Assembly (NCBI GenBank): GCA_006176705.1 | Contig: QRFJ01002125.1 | Span: forward strand, 1-64,000 | Reading direction: 5' to 3' | From: Cocos nucifera | Lineage: Eukaryota; Streptophyta; Magnoliopsida; Arecales; Arecaceae | DNA: 64,000 nucleotides | Shown: in pieces, positions 43,476 to 54,794 of the stretch | Layout: every line of letters starts with the position of its first letter | Numbering within the stretch: the first letter of the stretch is position 1 | Notes under the pieces: generated by a model | What the model saw: only the letters and a program-made list of their open reading frames with translations | The model's database searches: none | Told to the model about the DNA's origin: nothing | Position numbers and translations under genes: made by a program

Positions 43476-43929
43476 TAAAGCCAATCGCTCTTATATTTTA
43501 ATCCCATACAATCAAGGTGGCGATCAAACAGTTGCAGTGGTAAAGCCTTAGTGAATGGATCTGCTATGTTGTTCTTTGTCTCCACCGTTCTATGACTACA
43601 TCTTGTCTTTCAATAATTTCTCGAACGAGATGAAAATGTCTAAGAATGTGTTTGGAGTTATGATGAGACCTTGGTTCCTTTGCTTGAGCAACAGCTCTAG
43701 TACTATCACAGTAAAGTGGTACTGGATTCTCAATTTCAGGAATAACTTCCAATTCAGTGATGAATTTCTTCATCCAGACAGCTTCTTTGGCGGCTTCACT
43801 TACAGCTATGTATTCTACTTTAGTGGTTGAGTCAGCTATAGTTGGCTGCTTAGTACTCTTCCAACTTACTGCTACACCGTTCAGAGTAAAGACATACCTT
43901 GAAATGGATTTGCTACAATCTGGGTCTGA
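43476..43929 (-). pseudogene. H: RNase H domain
   Basis: The minus-strand frame 43564-43773 reads MKKFITELEVIPEIENPVP, LYCDSTRAVAQAKEP and SKHILRHFHLVREI. Upstream the STKQPTIADSTTKVEYIAV block (43800-43860) is present, with the usual Glu of MEAEY changed to Lys-Val. The first Asp block (YSNSSF) has Asp changed to Asn. The C-terminal stop region is decayed. Confidence 0.82.
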
Positions 43930-44900
43930 TTAAAAACTAGAATTAGAATATGCTTCTAATTTAAGATCAGAACCACCATTTACTAGAAAAGTATCTTTAG
44001 TCCTTCTTAAGTATTTAAGAATATTTTTCATAGCTTTCCAATGATCCTCTTCTGGATCAGCTTGAAATCTACTTACAATGCCTAAAGCATAAGCAACATC
44101 AAGCCTTGTACATAACATGGCATACATTATTGATCCAACAGCCGAAGCATAAGGAATAGAACTCATTCTATTTCTCTCTTTAGGTGTCTTAGGAGACATC
44201 TTTTTAGAGAGATGTATGCCTTGACTCATGGGTAAATAACCTCTTTTACTCCCATCCATAATGAATCTTTTCAATATTAAGTCAATGTACCTTGATAGGG
44301 ATAAGCCTAGCATCCTCTTAGATCTATCTCTATAGATTTTTATTCCTAGTATATAGGATGCTTCTCCCAAATCTTACATAGAAAACTTATTTGATAGCCA
44401 TAATTTGACTGATTGTAACATTGGGATATCATTCCCATTGAGAAGTATGTCATCTACATACACAACCAAGAAGACTATGGTTCTCCCACTAGTTTTCTTG
44501 TACACACAAGGTTCATCAACATTCTTGATAAAACCAAACTCTTTTACTGTTTCATCAAAATGGATGTTCCAACTTCTTAATGCTTGCTTTAATCCATAAA
44601 TGGATCTCTTAAGCTTGCATACCTGATTTGATCTCTCATTTGACTCAAATTCCTCTGACTGTGACATATAGACCTCCTCCTCAAGGAAACCATTAAGGAA
44701 GGTAGTTTTTACATCCATTTGTCATATTTCACAGTCGTGGTATGCTGCTATAGCAAGTATAATCCAAATAGACTTGAGCATGACAACAGGTGAAAATATT
44801 TCATCATAATCAATCTCCTATTTTTGCCTAAAATCCTTAGCCACCAATCTAGCCTTATAGGTTTCAATTTGACCATCAACTCCAATCTTTTTCTTAAAAA
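43930..44900 (-). pseudogene. H: reverse transcriptase
   Basis: Frames 44374-44718 and 43930-44370 (minus) give MDVKTTFLNGFLEEEVYM (first Asp), LKRSIYGLKQALRSWN and VVYVDDILLNG (YVDD at 44449-44460, both Asp kept), then GEASYILGIKIYRDRSKR and IPYASAVGSIMYAMLCTR. Stops interrupt it where Trp would be expected in CKWIFKKK and IWQMDV, and at a Lys in FSMKDLG. RT of A is the nearest match here. Confidence 0.88.
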
Positions 44901-46170
44901 TCTATTTGCATCCAATAGGATTTAGACCCTCTGGTGCATCCACCAAAGTCCATACTTTGTTGGTGTGCATGGATTCTATTTCGGATTGCATGGTAGCCGG
45001 CCATTTGTAAGACTCTTTACTTTTGACTGCTTTCGCATAGGTCAGAGGTTTGTCATTCTCAATGACTTGGGCTTCATTGTTCTTAATAATGAAACCATAC
45101 CTCATAGGTGTATTTCATACTCTTTGAGAACTATGGATAGGAGTTATGTGTTCTGATTCTTTTATGTGATTATATGGTTGAAAAATTTCTATTTATTTTT
45201 TCTGAACTTCACTAAGTTCAATATTTCTGCCACTATCCTTTTCTAGGATAAATTCCTTTTCCATAAAAGTGGCATGCCTACTTACAAATATCTTTTATTC
45301 AGTAGGATGGTAGAATAAATATCCTATACTATTTCTAGGATATCCTATAAATAGACATATGTCTGATCTAGCATCAAGTTTATGTCCAAAATTTCTTTTG
45401 ACATAAGTTGGACAACCCCGTATCTTAAGATACTTAAGATTAGATTTCTTACTTCTCCAAATATCATATGGAGTACTAGATACAGATTTAGAAGGAACTC
45501 TATTCAAGATGTAAATTGTAGTCTCTAGAGCATGACCCCAAAAAGAAATAGGTAATTCAGTGAAGTACATCATGGACCGTACCATATCTAATAAGGTATG
45601 ATTTTTTCTTTTGGCTACACCATTTAATGATGGTGTACAAAGAGGTGTCCATTCAGAGAGAATTTCTTTAACTTTAAGATAGTCTAGAAACTCACTAGAT
45701 AAGTATTCTCCTTCCCGATTAGATCAAAGGATTTTTATACATTGTCCAGTTTGTTTTTCGACCATACTTTGATACTCTTTAAATTTATCAAAGGCTTCTG
45801 ATTTGTATTTCATAAGATACACATATCCAAACCTAGATAAATCATCAGTGAATGTTACAAAATATGAGTATCCTCCTCTGGCTTGAGTTGTCATAGGACC
45901 ACATACATCCGTATGTACAAGTCCTAATAACTCATTTGTCCTTTCTCCATGTCCACTAAATGGAATCTTGGTCATTTTACCCATGAGGCATGATTCACAA
46001 GTTCCCAATGATTCATAATCAAAAGGATCAAAGAACTTTTCTTTGTATAACTTGTTAATCCTAGCCTCACTAATATGACCTAATCGACAATGCCAAAGTA
46101 AAGTATTATTTATGTCATCTCTCTTACATTTTTCTATTTTCATCAATATGAAATATATTATCATCCAAAC
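44901..46170 (-). pseudogene. H: integrase and IN-RT linker, catalytic residues altered
   Basis: The minus-strand frame 45724-46164 has the zinc region LLWHCRLGHISEARINKL ... CESCLMGKM and core VHTDVCGPMTTQARGGYSYF with the first catalytic Asp. The second block reads SNREGEY for SDRGGEY (Asp to Asn) after a stop, and the Glu block reads NGVAKRKNHTLL (Glu to Lys). The C-terminal part is 45295-45585 (MVRSMMYFTELPISFWGHA). The linker frame 44902-45105 ends with NKVWTLVDAPEG. Two of three catalytic acids are lost, so it could not integrate DNA. Confidence 0.87.
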
Positions 46171-46453
46171 ATAGAGTCAACAAACCATTGCTAAATATGC
46201 CAAAATAAATATTTTCATTAGAATATTTGATCGAGCAACCTTCGCTCGTTACATTAAGACTATAACCTTATTTTAATAACAAGGGTATAGATATAATATT
46301 TCTAATGATCTTAGGCATATAATAATAATTTATAAGCTCTAAGATCTTTCCATAAGGTAACTTCAATATATTTGTCCCTACAGCTTCTGCTTGGATAGAC
46401 TCTCCTCCAGTGCCATAGAGCTTGAAGTCATCTTTCTTCAAACTCTTAATTTT
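46171..46453 (-). other. H: protease-integrase spacer
   Basis: This corresponds to the C-terminal protease and the region before the integrase zinc domain. It is AT-rich, and parts such as LPYGKILELINYYMPKIIRN are legible on the minus strand (about 46295-46360), with stops between them. Confidence 0.6.
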
Positions 46454-47384
46454 CTACAGCCCTTGCAAAGATTTGCAGATATGAAAACCATAGCCGGTAT
46501 CTAATACCCAAGAATTTGAAATGAAAGAATTTAATGATAATATAGTATGTATCTCATACATACCTTTTGGTGCATTATTTGCACCAGACTTCACGGTTGC
46601 AAGGTAAGCCTTGCAATTCCTCTTCCAATGACCTATTTTGCCATAGTGAAAATAGGTCATCTGTCTGGAGACCTTCTTCTTCTTTTTCTTCTTATTTATA
46701 CCACTTTCAGGATTCAACCTTCTCTTTGAACCCTTTTTGCCTACCTTCTTCTTGGAGATCCCTTCCACAAGAAGAAGAGGAGCCTTATCTTTCCTGATAT
46801 GGCTTTCTACTATCTTGAGCATATTTAACAGCTCAACAATGAAGAATTTAGTTTGTTCATGTGATAGTTTATGATAAATTGAGAAAATAATTCTAGGAGT
46901 GATTGCAGGATCAAATCCTGACTTAACTCTCCATCCATAGCAAAACCTAATTGACTTAATCGAGCGATTAGGTCAATTACCATTAAAACATGATTTTGTA
47001 CGAATGTTCCTTCTATTATTCTTGCATGAAATAATTGCTTAGATATCTCATATCTAGCAGTCCTACTATGCTCTCCATAAAGCTCTTTTAGATTGAGCAA
47101 TATGGATTGAGTGTCCATGCTATCATGCTGCCTCTATAATTCATTATTCATAGAGGCAAATATGATGCATTTGATAGTAAGAGAATCATTTTGCCCCATC
47201 TTGTATGTGAACTTATCTTCATCTGTGGCATCATTTTCTAATGGCTTAGGATCAGGGGCATCAAGAATATAGGAGAGTTTTCTTGATTGAGTACTATTTT
47301 TAGGTTTCTTAATCAGTCAACATAATTTTGACTAGTCAATTTATTTGAATCCAAAATTGAATGCAATGAAAGTGAAGAAGCCAT
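46454..47384 (-). pseudogene. H: gag with protease start
   Basis: The gag ATG is the complement of 47382-47384 (MASSLSLHSILDSNKLTSQN). A TGA replaces Trp soon after (VDWLRNLKIVL). The frame 46825-47118 holds mid capsid (SRTARYEISKQLFHARI, SQFIINYHMNKL). The frame 46454-46822 holds a long Lys-rich run, the knuckle YFHYGKIGHWKRNC in which both leading Cys are Tyr, and the protease motif WVLDTGYGFH with DTG intact. The knuckle could not bind zinc as it stands. Confidence 0.87.
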
Positions 47385-48475
47385 TTAATCTACATAATAA
47401 AGAACAATATATAAGCAAATAATTCATGATGACAAACATAATTAAATTAGGATTTTAATTTAATTATGTCTTTCACTATTTAATCAAAAATCATAACCCT
47501 CTTATTGATTTTCTTAGTGAGAATAAGATCCTAATTTCTTATAAAAGGTCTTGTGGTTGCACAGCAAACCTGTTATAAGTTCAAAGGTAGGAAACTCTTT
47601 CCAATTGCAATTTATGCAACTCTAAAAAAGCTTTTGCTTCTAAAATATTAATAGCCTTGTGTTATCATAACAAACTTTAATATTTTAATTTAAATAGAAT
47701 CCTTCATTTCTATACAGTCAAAATGAAATATGACTACTTTTGTAGTTATACAATAAAACAGTATATTCAAAATGTTGTAAGCATCTCAAAGCACTAGATT
47801 AATATTACATCATTCCCATGATTGTTCTTGTGGTTACACAACAAAAATAATATGGTTCTGGATATAATAAGAACTTAGTATGAAGGAACCTTAATGTAGT
47901 GAATATAATACTAAGCATTTCAATCTAGAATTAAATTAATCCAATCGGCCAGGTAAGTGGGAGAGAAGTGGGAGTCCCCCTATTGCTTTCCTTAGACACC
48001 AATAAATTGGCCAGGTTAGACAACAGAACCAATTAAAAACCATATTCTTTTTACCAATCCTAAACCATTTATCATAGACACCGATTGATCAATTAAACAT
48101 CCCGACTGATACAGCTATAGATTAATTACACTACAACTTAATATAAATTTTTAAAGAGAGATTTAAAAGGTCTCAATGTACATTCTGATTTAAAACAAAC
48201 TAAATGTCTAATAGCATCAATTATAATAAAATTTATATATATCTACTAACATGTGTAATTATTCTAGGACAACCGTCATTATATAGTGAATACTTTCCAC
48301 TATATCAGGGCAACCTTTATAGAATAATATATATCATAATCTCATTATGATAAATAAAAGAACATGATCTCATTATATAAATAACATACAAATAAACACA
48401 AAAAATATATCATACTTTTCTTTTGTGCCATTATATTATAAGTAAAGCATTATATGATTTAACCTAATAAGGCTT
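47385..48475 (-). other. H: 5' leader (1.1 kb)
   Basis: Non-coding between the PBS and gag. It contains the stem-loop module at 48258-48328 and repeated short motifs of the type CTTGTGGTTACACAACAAA (about 47550-47565, 47655-47670, 47739-47755, 47830-47848), a degenerate series spaced about 80-100 bp apart. No credible ORF. Confidence 0.7.
48258..48328 (-). promoter_or_regulatory. H leader stem-loop like the B module
   Basis: Outer arms ATTATTCTA (48258-48266) and TAGAATAAT (48320-48328) and inner arms ATATAGTG (48281-48288) and CACTATAT (48298-48305) are all perfect. CTAGGACAA follows the first arm exactly as in the B modules at 23101-23345. Confidence 0.78.
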
Positions 48476-48487
48476 GCTCTGATACCA
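48476..48487 (-). other. H: primer binding site (tRNA-iMet type)
   Basis: GCTCTGATACCA is the reverse complement of TGGTATCAGAGC. It is one base from the LTR edge at 48489. Confidence 0.9.
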
Positions 48488-48488
48488 C

Positions 48489-49380
48489 TGATAGGTTTGG
48501 TGTACAGGGCGAAAGCATGAATTTTAAAGCAATAACAAGAAACCATATAAACCAAACCCGAACCCTAGGACTACCTCATTAGCAATTAAATCATATAACA
48601 TGCATTTGTAACATAAAAGAAAGTATTAGAACATACCTCTTATCACTAAACCATAAATTGACTCTGATCGTCGGTAGCAGTCCGCCAGGGTTTTCACTAG
48701 GTGCCCATGTGTTCACCCTCCAACATTGATCCACACAGAGACTTGATCAAGACACCAACACCTCTGATTTATATAATTAGAGTTTTAATAATAAGAACTT
48801 TAATTAAAAGGGCAAGACCTTCTTTAGTCTTTATGTCACCTTCCTTGCCTCTCCTTATCTATCTTTCTTTTTTCTTCTATCTTCTTAATTTTCCTTCCTA
48901 ATCTCTTAGTTTTAAGATGTCTTCTAATCTTTATAAGGATAAGGTCTAGAGAAGAAAAAGGATTGGATGAAAGAAAAACTTTTGTAAGAATGAAAGATAA
49001 TTTTCACATACACAAGACTCTTGGTGCGCACCCCTATTTATAATGTACGTAGGGGTGCCAACTAAATTTCTCACATCCTTTCCTCATCAATATCTCATGC
49101 TCCATCAGCCAATCTCACACCTCATCAGTAAATAATGAGATGTAGACTTAGTCCAAGAGGTACCTTAAAGTGGAAGAACTCTTGGACTAATTCTACGTAA
49201 GTTATTTACGAAGAGTCACAATATTTCATCTTTGGTGCCACCCTTTTTCATCCATTAGATCATATAAAAAGGCCATACAATGGCTCTAAAAAGGGATGCC
49301 CATTCAACAAAAAGGTGTGGAGATTATCTTTGAATAGTCAAAGTCCCAAGAGATTTTGACTTGGTCCAAGAGGCATTAAG
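48489..49380 (-). repeat. H: 5' LTR, part left of I
   Basis: It matches 40975-41877 of the 3' LTR. TATA hairpin at 49028-49058. Long hairpin TTAGTCCAAGAG/CTCTTGGACTAA at 49148-49190. It ends with TTAAG (49376-49380), the left target duplication of I. Confidence 0.92.
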
Positions 49381-51648
49381 TGAAGGGAAATCCTGATTTC
49401 TCGGACCAGGTTCGTTCAGATCTGATCGGATCAAGAAATATATTTCAAAACTTTTCTCTTTGATCCAAATTAGATTTAGAATATTTTAGATCTAATTATT
49501 ATTATTATAATCATTAAAATAAAAAGAGATAAATTAAATCAGATTTAATTTATCTTGATGTAGGGTAATCATATTATCCGTTGATGATCCTATAAGTAGC
49601 GGAAGGTTCTGGATCTAGCCATGCAAGTGCCTAGCCTCTATCGATTTCCACTAGGACTGGATCTAGAGATCCTCTTCTTCTCTATCACATCTTCAGGAAT
49701 CAAATCTGGATCTGATCTGGAGGATCTTCAAAATAACTTTCGAAGATCAGCAGTTGTCCTTTGTAGCAGCGCAGTCTTCTAGCTTTCTGTCGCCTTTCTC
49801 TCGCCTAGATTGCACTAAGTAAGATCCCAAGCTACTTTGGGCATGGAGAGGAGAGGGAGAAGATGGACTTGACATGGAGGAGGAGGGAGAGGTAGCCTTG
49901 GGGCATAGGGAATTGTATTGCTTTTTGAGTTGGGTGCAGGGTCTTATTTATAGACTATGCGTGATCCAACTCCTCTTCTTCCCAATCAATCAAAACTCTT
50001 TATGAAATCAGATCTAAATCTGATTGATGGGAATAGAGTCCCTTGGATTCATCCTTAGATGATGCCTAAGATCAGTCACAGTTCATTCTTAGGAGGAGTC
50101 TAATTGAAATCCAAAAAGAGATGGAGTCCCTGTCCAACAGGGACTCCTAGGCGCCTCCAGCTTGGGTGCACGCCACCCTTGGCGTGCACCCTCCTCCTTG
50201 CCAAGTTTTGGTAGGGGGATAAGGCCCCACCAGCTCTCCAATAGGTGCATGACACGTGAACAAAAGTCAAAGTGTCAATGGTCAACATTTGACCAGTCAA
50301 AGATCAACTTTTGACCAAAGTCAAAGGATGAGAAATGGCAGGTGACCAAAAATGGTAGGTATTGTCTTACAAAATAAGACAACCCTTTTTTAATCTAGAC
50401 AGGCTCTAGTCAGACCATGTGAAGGCCTCTAATCGAGCGCAAACTCCTTTGGCTCAGTCAGGACAACTATTTATGATAGTAAAAGAAGAACGTTAGGTTC
50501 AATCGAGTGCTAGCATGATTTTCTTGAACCTAATTGAATCTCATTCAGATCAATTGAATTGGATCAGTTCAATTGATGATCACCAGATTCAAACCCTTAT
50601 TTATGTGATCCAATTAGGTTTAGTTCTGTATGGTAATGGGATATGTCATGATCTCTATCATCGACATCATCGAAACTCCTTTTGATGGATCAGAACTCTT
50701 CTGATTCGAACAACTAGAATGATCGATTATCTAAATCATTCTAATTGCTCCCAAAATCCACCAGTGACACCTAATAGTATATGGTGGCAACCCATCAGAG
50801 CTGAATGCGAACCTCTTGGTGCAGCTACCTGTGTGATTAAGTTCTTCTATCTTGAGCCCCAATCAGATTAGGATTAAGGTGAACTCGTCAAACCCTAGTT
50901 TCTGTCATATGATGTAATCATTCGATTCAAGTTCGATGTGAAAACCTAAATAGAAACTCTTTCTATTATTTCACTCTACCATGGCCATGGGCTTTTGGAC
51001 TTGATTCTCATGATCATCATAGGGCTGCTCCTCTACCACCGAGGTAGATAGATTCCATCTTGATGCAATCCAGTTCCTACAATGAACATGCTATAGCCAA
51101 CATACACCTCAGAGTTTCGAATGGCTAGGAGACCGAGTTATGGTGTAGTCAAACTATAACACCCTCAAGGTGAACTGCCGATGCACCTCAAATCAAAGAA
51201 CTAGACACACCACTGCAGCATCAAGTCAGTCATTAATGAGAAGGTAGACTTCCTAATGACTACTCGAGGTGGTCACGCTCAGTGCCCTCGTTCTCTAACG
51301 AGTACCTATACTCTCGCTCTGGTGTCTCCACACCATAGACTCAAGACTCATCTACTAAAGAGAAGCGATTATACACCAACCTTCCAGATCAATCACCATC
51401 CTTGTGATGATCCTATGGTCGGGAGCATTTTATGAGTTAATAATGATTATTCATGTCTTAAATTTTCAACTCTTGAAAATATGAATTATCATTACCATTA
51501 ACTCAAAGGATGTATCACAGACACTAAATACACTTATGTGATAGAAAATAACCCATTTTATTGATTATAGTCAAAATTATAATTTTGCCCCTAGAAGTGT
51601 ATTACAAGTGTCAGCCAATTCTGGCTTCTAGGGCACATATATCTAACA
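49381..51648 (-). repeat. I: 3' LTR
   Basis: This is 2268 bp, with left edge TGAAGGGAAATCC and right edge ATCTAACA. TATA box is the complement of 49945-49952. Hairpins GGAGTCCCTGT/ACAGGGACTCC at 50123-50147 and GGGTGCACGCC/GGCGTGCACCC at 50164-50191 are both perfect. W-box cluster about 50266-50327. Confidence 0.93.
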
Positions 51649-51663
51649 ATCTCCCACTTATCC
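51649..51663 (-). other. I: polypurine tract
   Basis: The minus strand reads GGATAAGTGGGAGAT adjoining the LTR start, as in A. Confidence 0.88.
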
Positions 51664-53062
51664 TAAAGCCAATTGGCTATAAGTCTAAGTCCCATCTTCT
51701 CAAGGTGGGCTTCGAATTTTTTGCTGTCCCAACGGCTTTGTAAGTGGGTCTGCCACATTATCTGCGGAGTTGACTCTCTTGACCTCGACGTAACCCTTCT
51801 CGAGGTAATCGCGGATGAGGTGGTATCACCGCTCAATATGCTTGGATTTCTAGTGAGACCTCGGCTCCTTAGCAAGGGCTATGGCACCATTGTTGTCGCA
51901 GTATAGAGGAATGGCATCTAATGGCATTACTCCAATTTCTGTAGCAAACTTCTTGTACCAGAATGCTTCTTTCGCAGTCTCTGATGTAGTGATATATTTT
52001 GCTTCCATGGTGGAATCTGCTATCATGATTTGCTTGAAACTCTTTCAGCTGACAGCACCACCATTGCACACAAACAGACTCCCAGATGTCGACTTTCGAT
52101 CATCTACATCGGACATGAAATCCAAGTCTGTGTATCCCTTGGACTTGGAGTTCTCCGTTACCAAAGACCAACATCATATCCTTAGTTCTTCTTAAGTACT
52201 TAAGGATACATTTCACAAAAATCTAGTGTTCTTCTAGATTTGATTGATATCTGCTTGTGACACTCACAGCATGGGCTATATCAAGTCGTGTACATAGCAT
52301 GGCATACATGAGGCTCCCTATTGTAGAAGCATAAGGGATCTTGCTCATGCATTCTATTTCCTCAGGTGTGCTAGGGCACATCTTCTTGGAAAGATGAATA
52401 CCATGTCTAAAGGGTATTAATCCCCTCTTAGAGTTTTCCATACTAAACCTCTTTAGTACTTCTTCTATGTACATCTTCTGTGAAAGTCCTAGCATCCTAT
52501 TTGGTCTATCCCTCTAGACCTTAATTCCTAGAGTAAAGGATGCTTCACCTAGGTCTCTCATGGAGAATTCCTTGGACAACCATATTTTGACCATCGTCAA
52601 CATGGAAATATCATTTCTAATAAGGAGGATGTCATCTTGTACAGTACGAGGAAGATAACAGCGCTCCCACTGACCTCTTTAAAGACACACGATTCCTCTT
52701 CATTTTGATAAAACCAAACATTTTGATCACATCATTGAAACGAGTGTTCTAGCTCTGAGATGCTTGCTTAAGTCCATATATGGACCTTTGCAGCTTGCAA
52801 ACCTTATGATCAGTATCACTGGATATGAAATCCAATGGTTGTTCCATATAGATATCTTTCCCAAGATATCCATTTAAGAATGCCATTTTCATGTCCATTT
52901 ACCATATTTCATAATTGAAATAGGCTACAATGGCAAGCAATGTGCGGATGGATTTTAGCATAGCCACTGGGAAAAGGATATCCTGATAGTCAATGCCTTC
53001 GCGTTAACTATAACCTTTTGCCACCAGTCTAGCCTTGAATGTCTCCACATTTCCATCTGCAC
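51664..53062 (-). pseudogene. I: reverse transcriptase and RNase H
   Basis: RNase H (51680-52190) matches A in broken frames. The frame 52223-52495 holds MLGLSQKMYIEEVLKRFSM and IPYASTIGSLMYAMLCTR. The YVDD region (about 52629-52641) has lost one base, which destroys the box and shifts the frame. The N-terminal RT ends at about 53062, where it joins integrase directly. Confidence 0.87.
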
Positions 53063-53640
53063 CATTTTTCTTGAGATAGTCTATGAATTCCCAACTAAGG
53101 CATTCACCTCTTCGATCTGATTGAAGAACCTTAATGAGTTTTCTAATTTATTTTTCTACTTCATGTTTGAATTTTTTGAACTTTTCAAAAGCTTCAAACT
53201 TATGTCTTATAAGATATACATACCCATACCTAGATAGATCATCGATAAAGGTAATGAAGTAGATAAAATTATCTCTAGTCGGCACATCAAATGGGCCGCA
53301 CACATCAGTATGTACTAGTGCATGAAGATCTATGGCCCTTTTTCCATGTCGTACAAAAGGGAGTTTAGTCATTTTGCCTTAAAGACAAGATTCATAAGTT
53401 GGATATGACTCGAAAGTCAAAGGACTCAATAGCCCATTTTTCTCTAATTTGTTGATCCTATCTTCTACTGAATGACCTAATCTCAGGTGCCATAGATACC
53501 TATCGTTTAAACTATCCCTAGGTCATTTGGCATTCACGTTTTTCTCGATAGTTAGAATAGATACATCAATATGTAGCTGATAAAGACCATTAATAAAAAA
53601 ACCATTTGCAATTTTATTTCTTCAATAAAGAATGTTACAA
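53063..53640 (-). pseudogene. I: integrase, C-terminal part deleted
   Basis: The minus-strand frame 53148-53372 shows VHTDVCGPFDVPTRDNFIYF (first Asp) and FIDDLSRYGYVYLIRHK. The second Asp block (SIRSKR) is altered, near 53115. After about YLKKN the sequence jumps at 53063-53070 into RT (GADGNVETF), so the catalytic Glu, integrase C-terminus and linker are gone. The zinc region lies near 53390-53500. Confidence 0.85.
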
Positions 53641-53940
53641 TGGTCTTTAAAGAACGTAATCACATAGCCTTCTAGTGCTAAGCATGAAACAGAAATCAAA
53701 TTCCTGCTAGCAGCAAGCACATAATAACAGTCTTTCAAAACTAAGTCTAACCCAGATGGTAATCGAAGAGGGTATGTTTCCACCACTACTACAGCAACTT
53801 TTGCTTCATTTTTGATGCATAGGATCATGTCTCCATCCCTCAGCCTTCTACTGTACTCAAGACCCTACATGGAAGTGCATAGATGAGCACTAAAATCAGA
53901 GTCAAGCATCCAACTGGATGTAGAAGAAATCGTAAGGTTA
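53641..53940 (-). pseudogene. I: protease
   Basis: The minus-strand frame 53622-53828 reads SGLDLVLKDCYYVLAASRNLIS and LALEGYVITFFKDHCNILY, matching the protease C-terminus of A (30435-30570). The catalytic segment lies near 53900-53925 and is interrupted by changes (DSDFSAHLC: DSG to DSD). Confidence 0.8.
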
Positions 53941-54794
53941 GACTCAATAATGAGCATACCTCTAGAAGGACCTTCCTTCTTGTTCTTCAGGGTGGCCAGG
54001 TAAGTAGGGCAGTTCCGCTTTCAGTGGCCGTCGCTGTTGCAATGAAAATACTTTCCTTTGGCAGCGGCTTTCATCTTCGGCTCTGTCTTCTTCTTCTTTC
54101 GTCCTTCCACCTTCTGCTTTTTCGTAGACTTCTTTTTCTTTTCAAAAGACTTTCTTTTGGAAGAAGTCTATTCTATAGCAAGAACTGAGCCTTTAGAATT
54201 TTTCATAGAAAGCTCAGCGGTGACCAGCATGTTCATTAATTCAGCCAAGGAATTTTGAAGTTTATGCATGTGGTAATTCATGATGAATTGCCCATATGCA
54301 TCAGTCAAGGATTGCAGAATAACATCATTCTGCAGATCCAAGTCTAACTTCACACCGAGCTTCTCAAGCTCTTCCAAGTCCTTGATCATCATCAGATAGT
54401 GATCTTGGACTGACTGCCCATCGTGCATCTTAGCCTTAAAAAATTATTTCGTGACTTGATATTTGGCCGCACGACTCTGTTCACCAAACATATCTTGTAG
54501 GTGAGCCAACATTTGGCGAGCAGTCCCGATATCTTCATGTTGGCATTGAAGCTCATCAGACATCGAGCCCAATATGTAATATCTAGCCTTATTATCTTCA
54601 TCTATCCATTTTTCTAGAGATGCTCTCTATTCAGCGGATGGATGGACTGGTAAGGTCGGAGGGTCCTGGTCCAATACATGGGTTAACTTCTCAAAAACCA
54701 AAATGATTTTGTAGTTCTTGAGTCAATCTTTATAATTGGGTTTTGTTAGTCTATGTATGTCCAGGATACGTGCTAATGGATTGGATGCAGACAT
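53941..54794 (-). pseudogene. I: gag
   Basis: The start ATG is the complement of 54792-54794 (MSASNP), so unlike K and C the initiator is kept. The frame 54168-54428 has LTDAYGQFIMNYHMHKLQNSL. A Lys-rich run and a degenerate knuckle follow (YFHCNSDGH then a stop for Trp; first Cys is Tyr) near 54025-54055. A TAA at the complement of 54444-54446 falls on the same codon as TGA in A and K. Confidence 0.86.
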
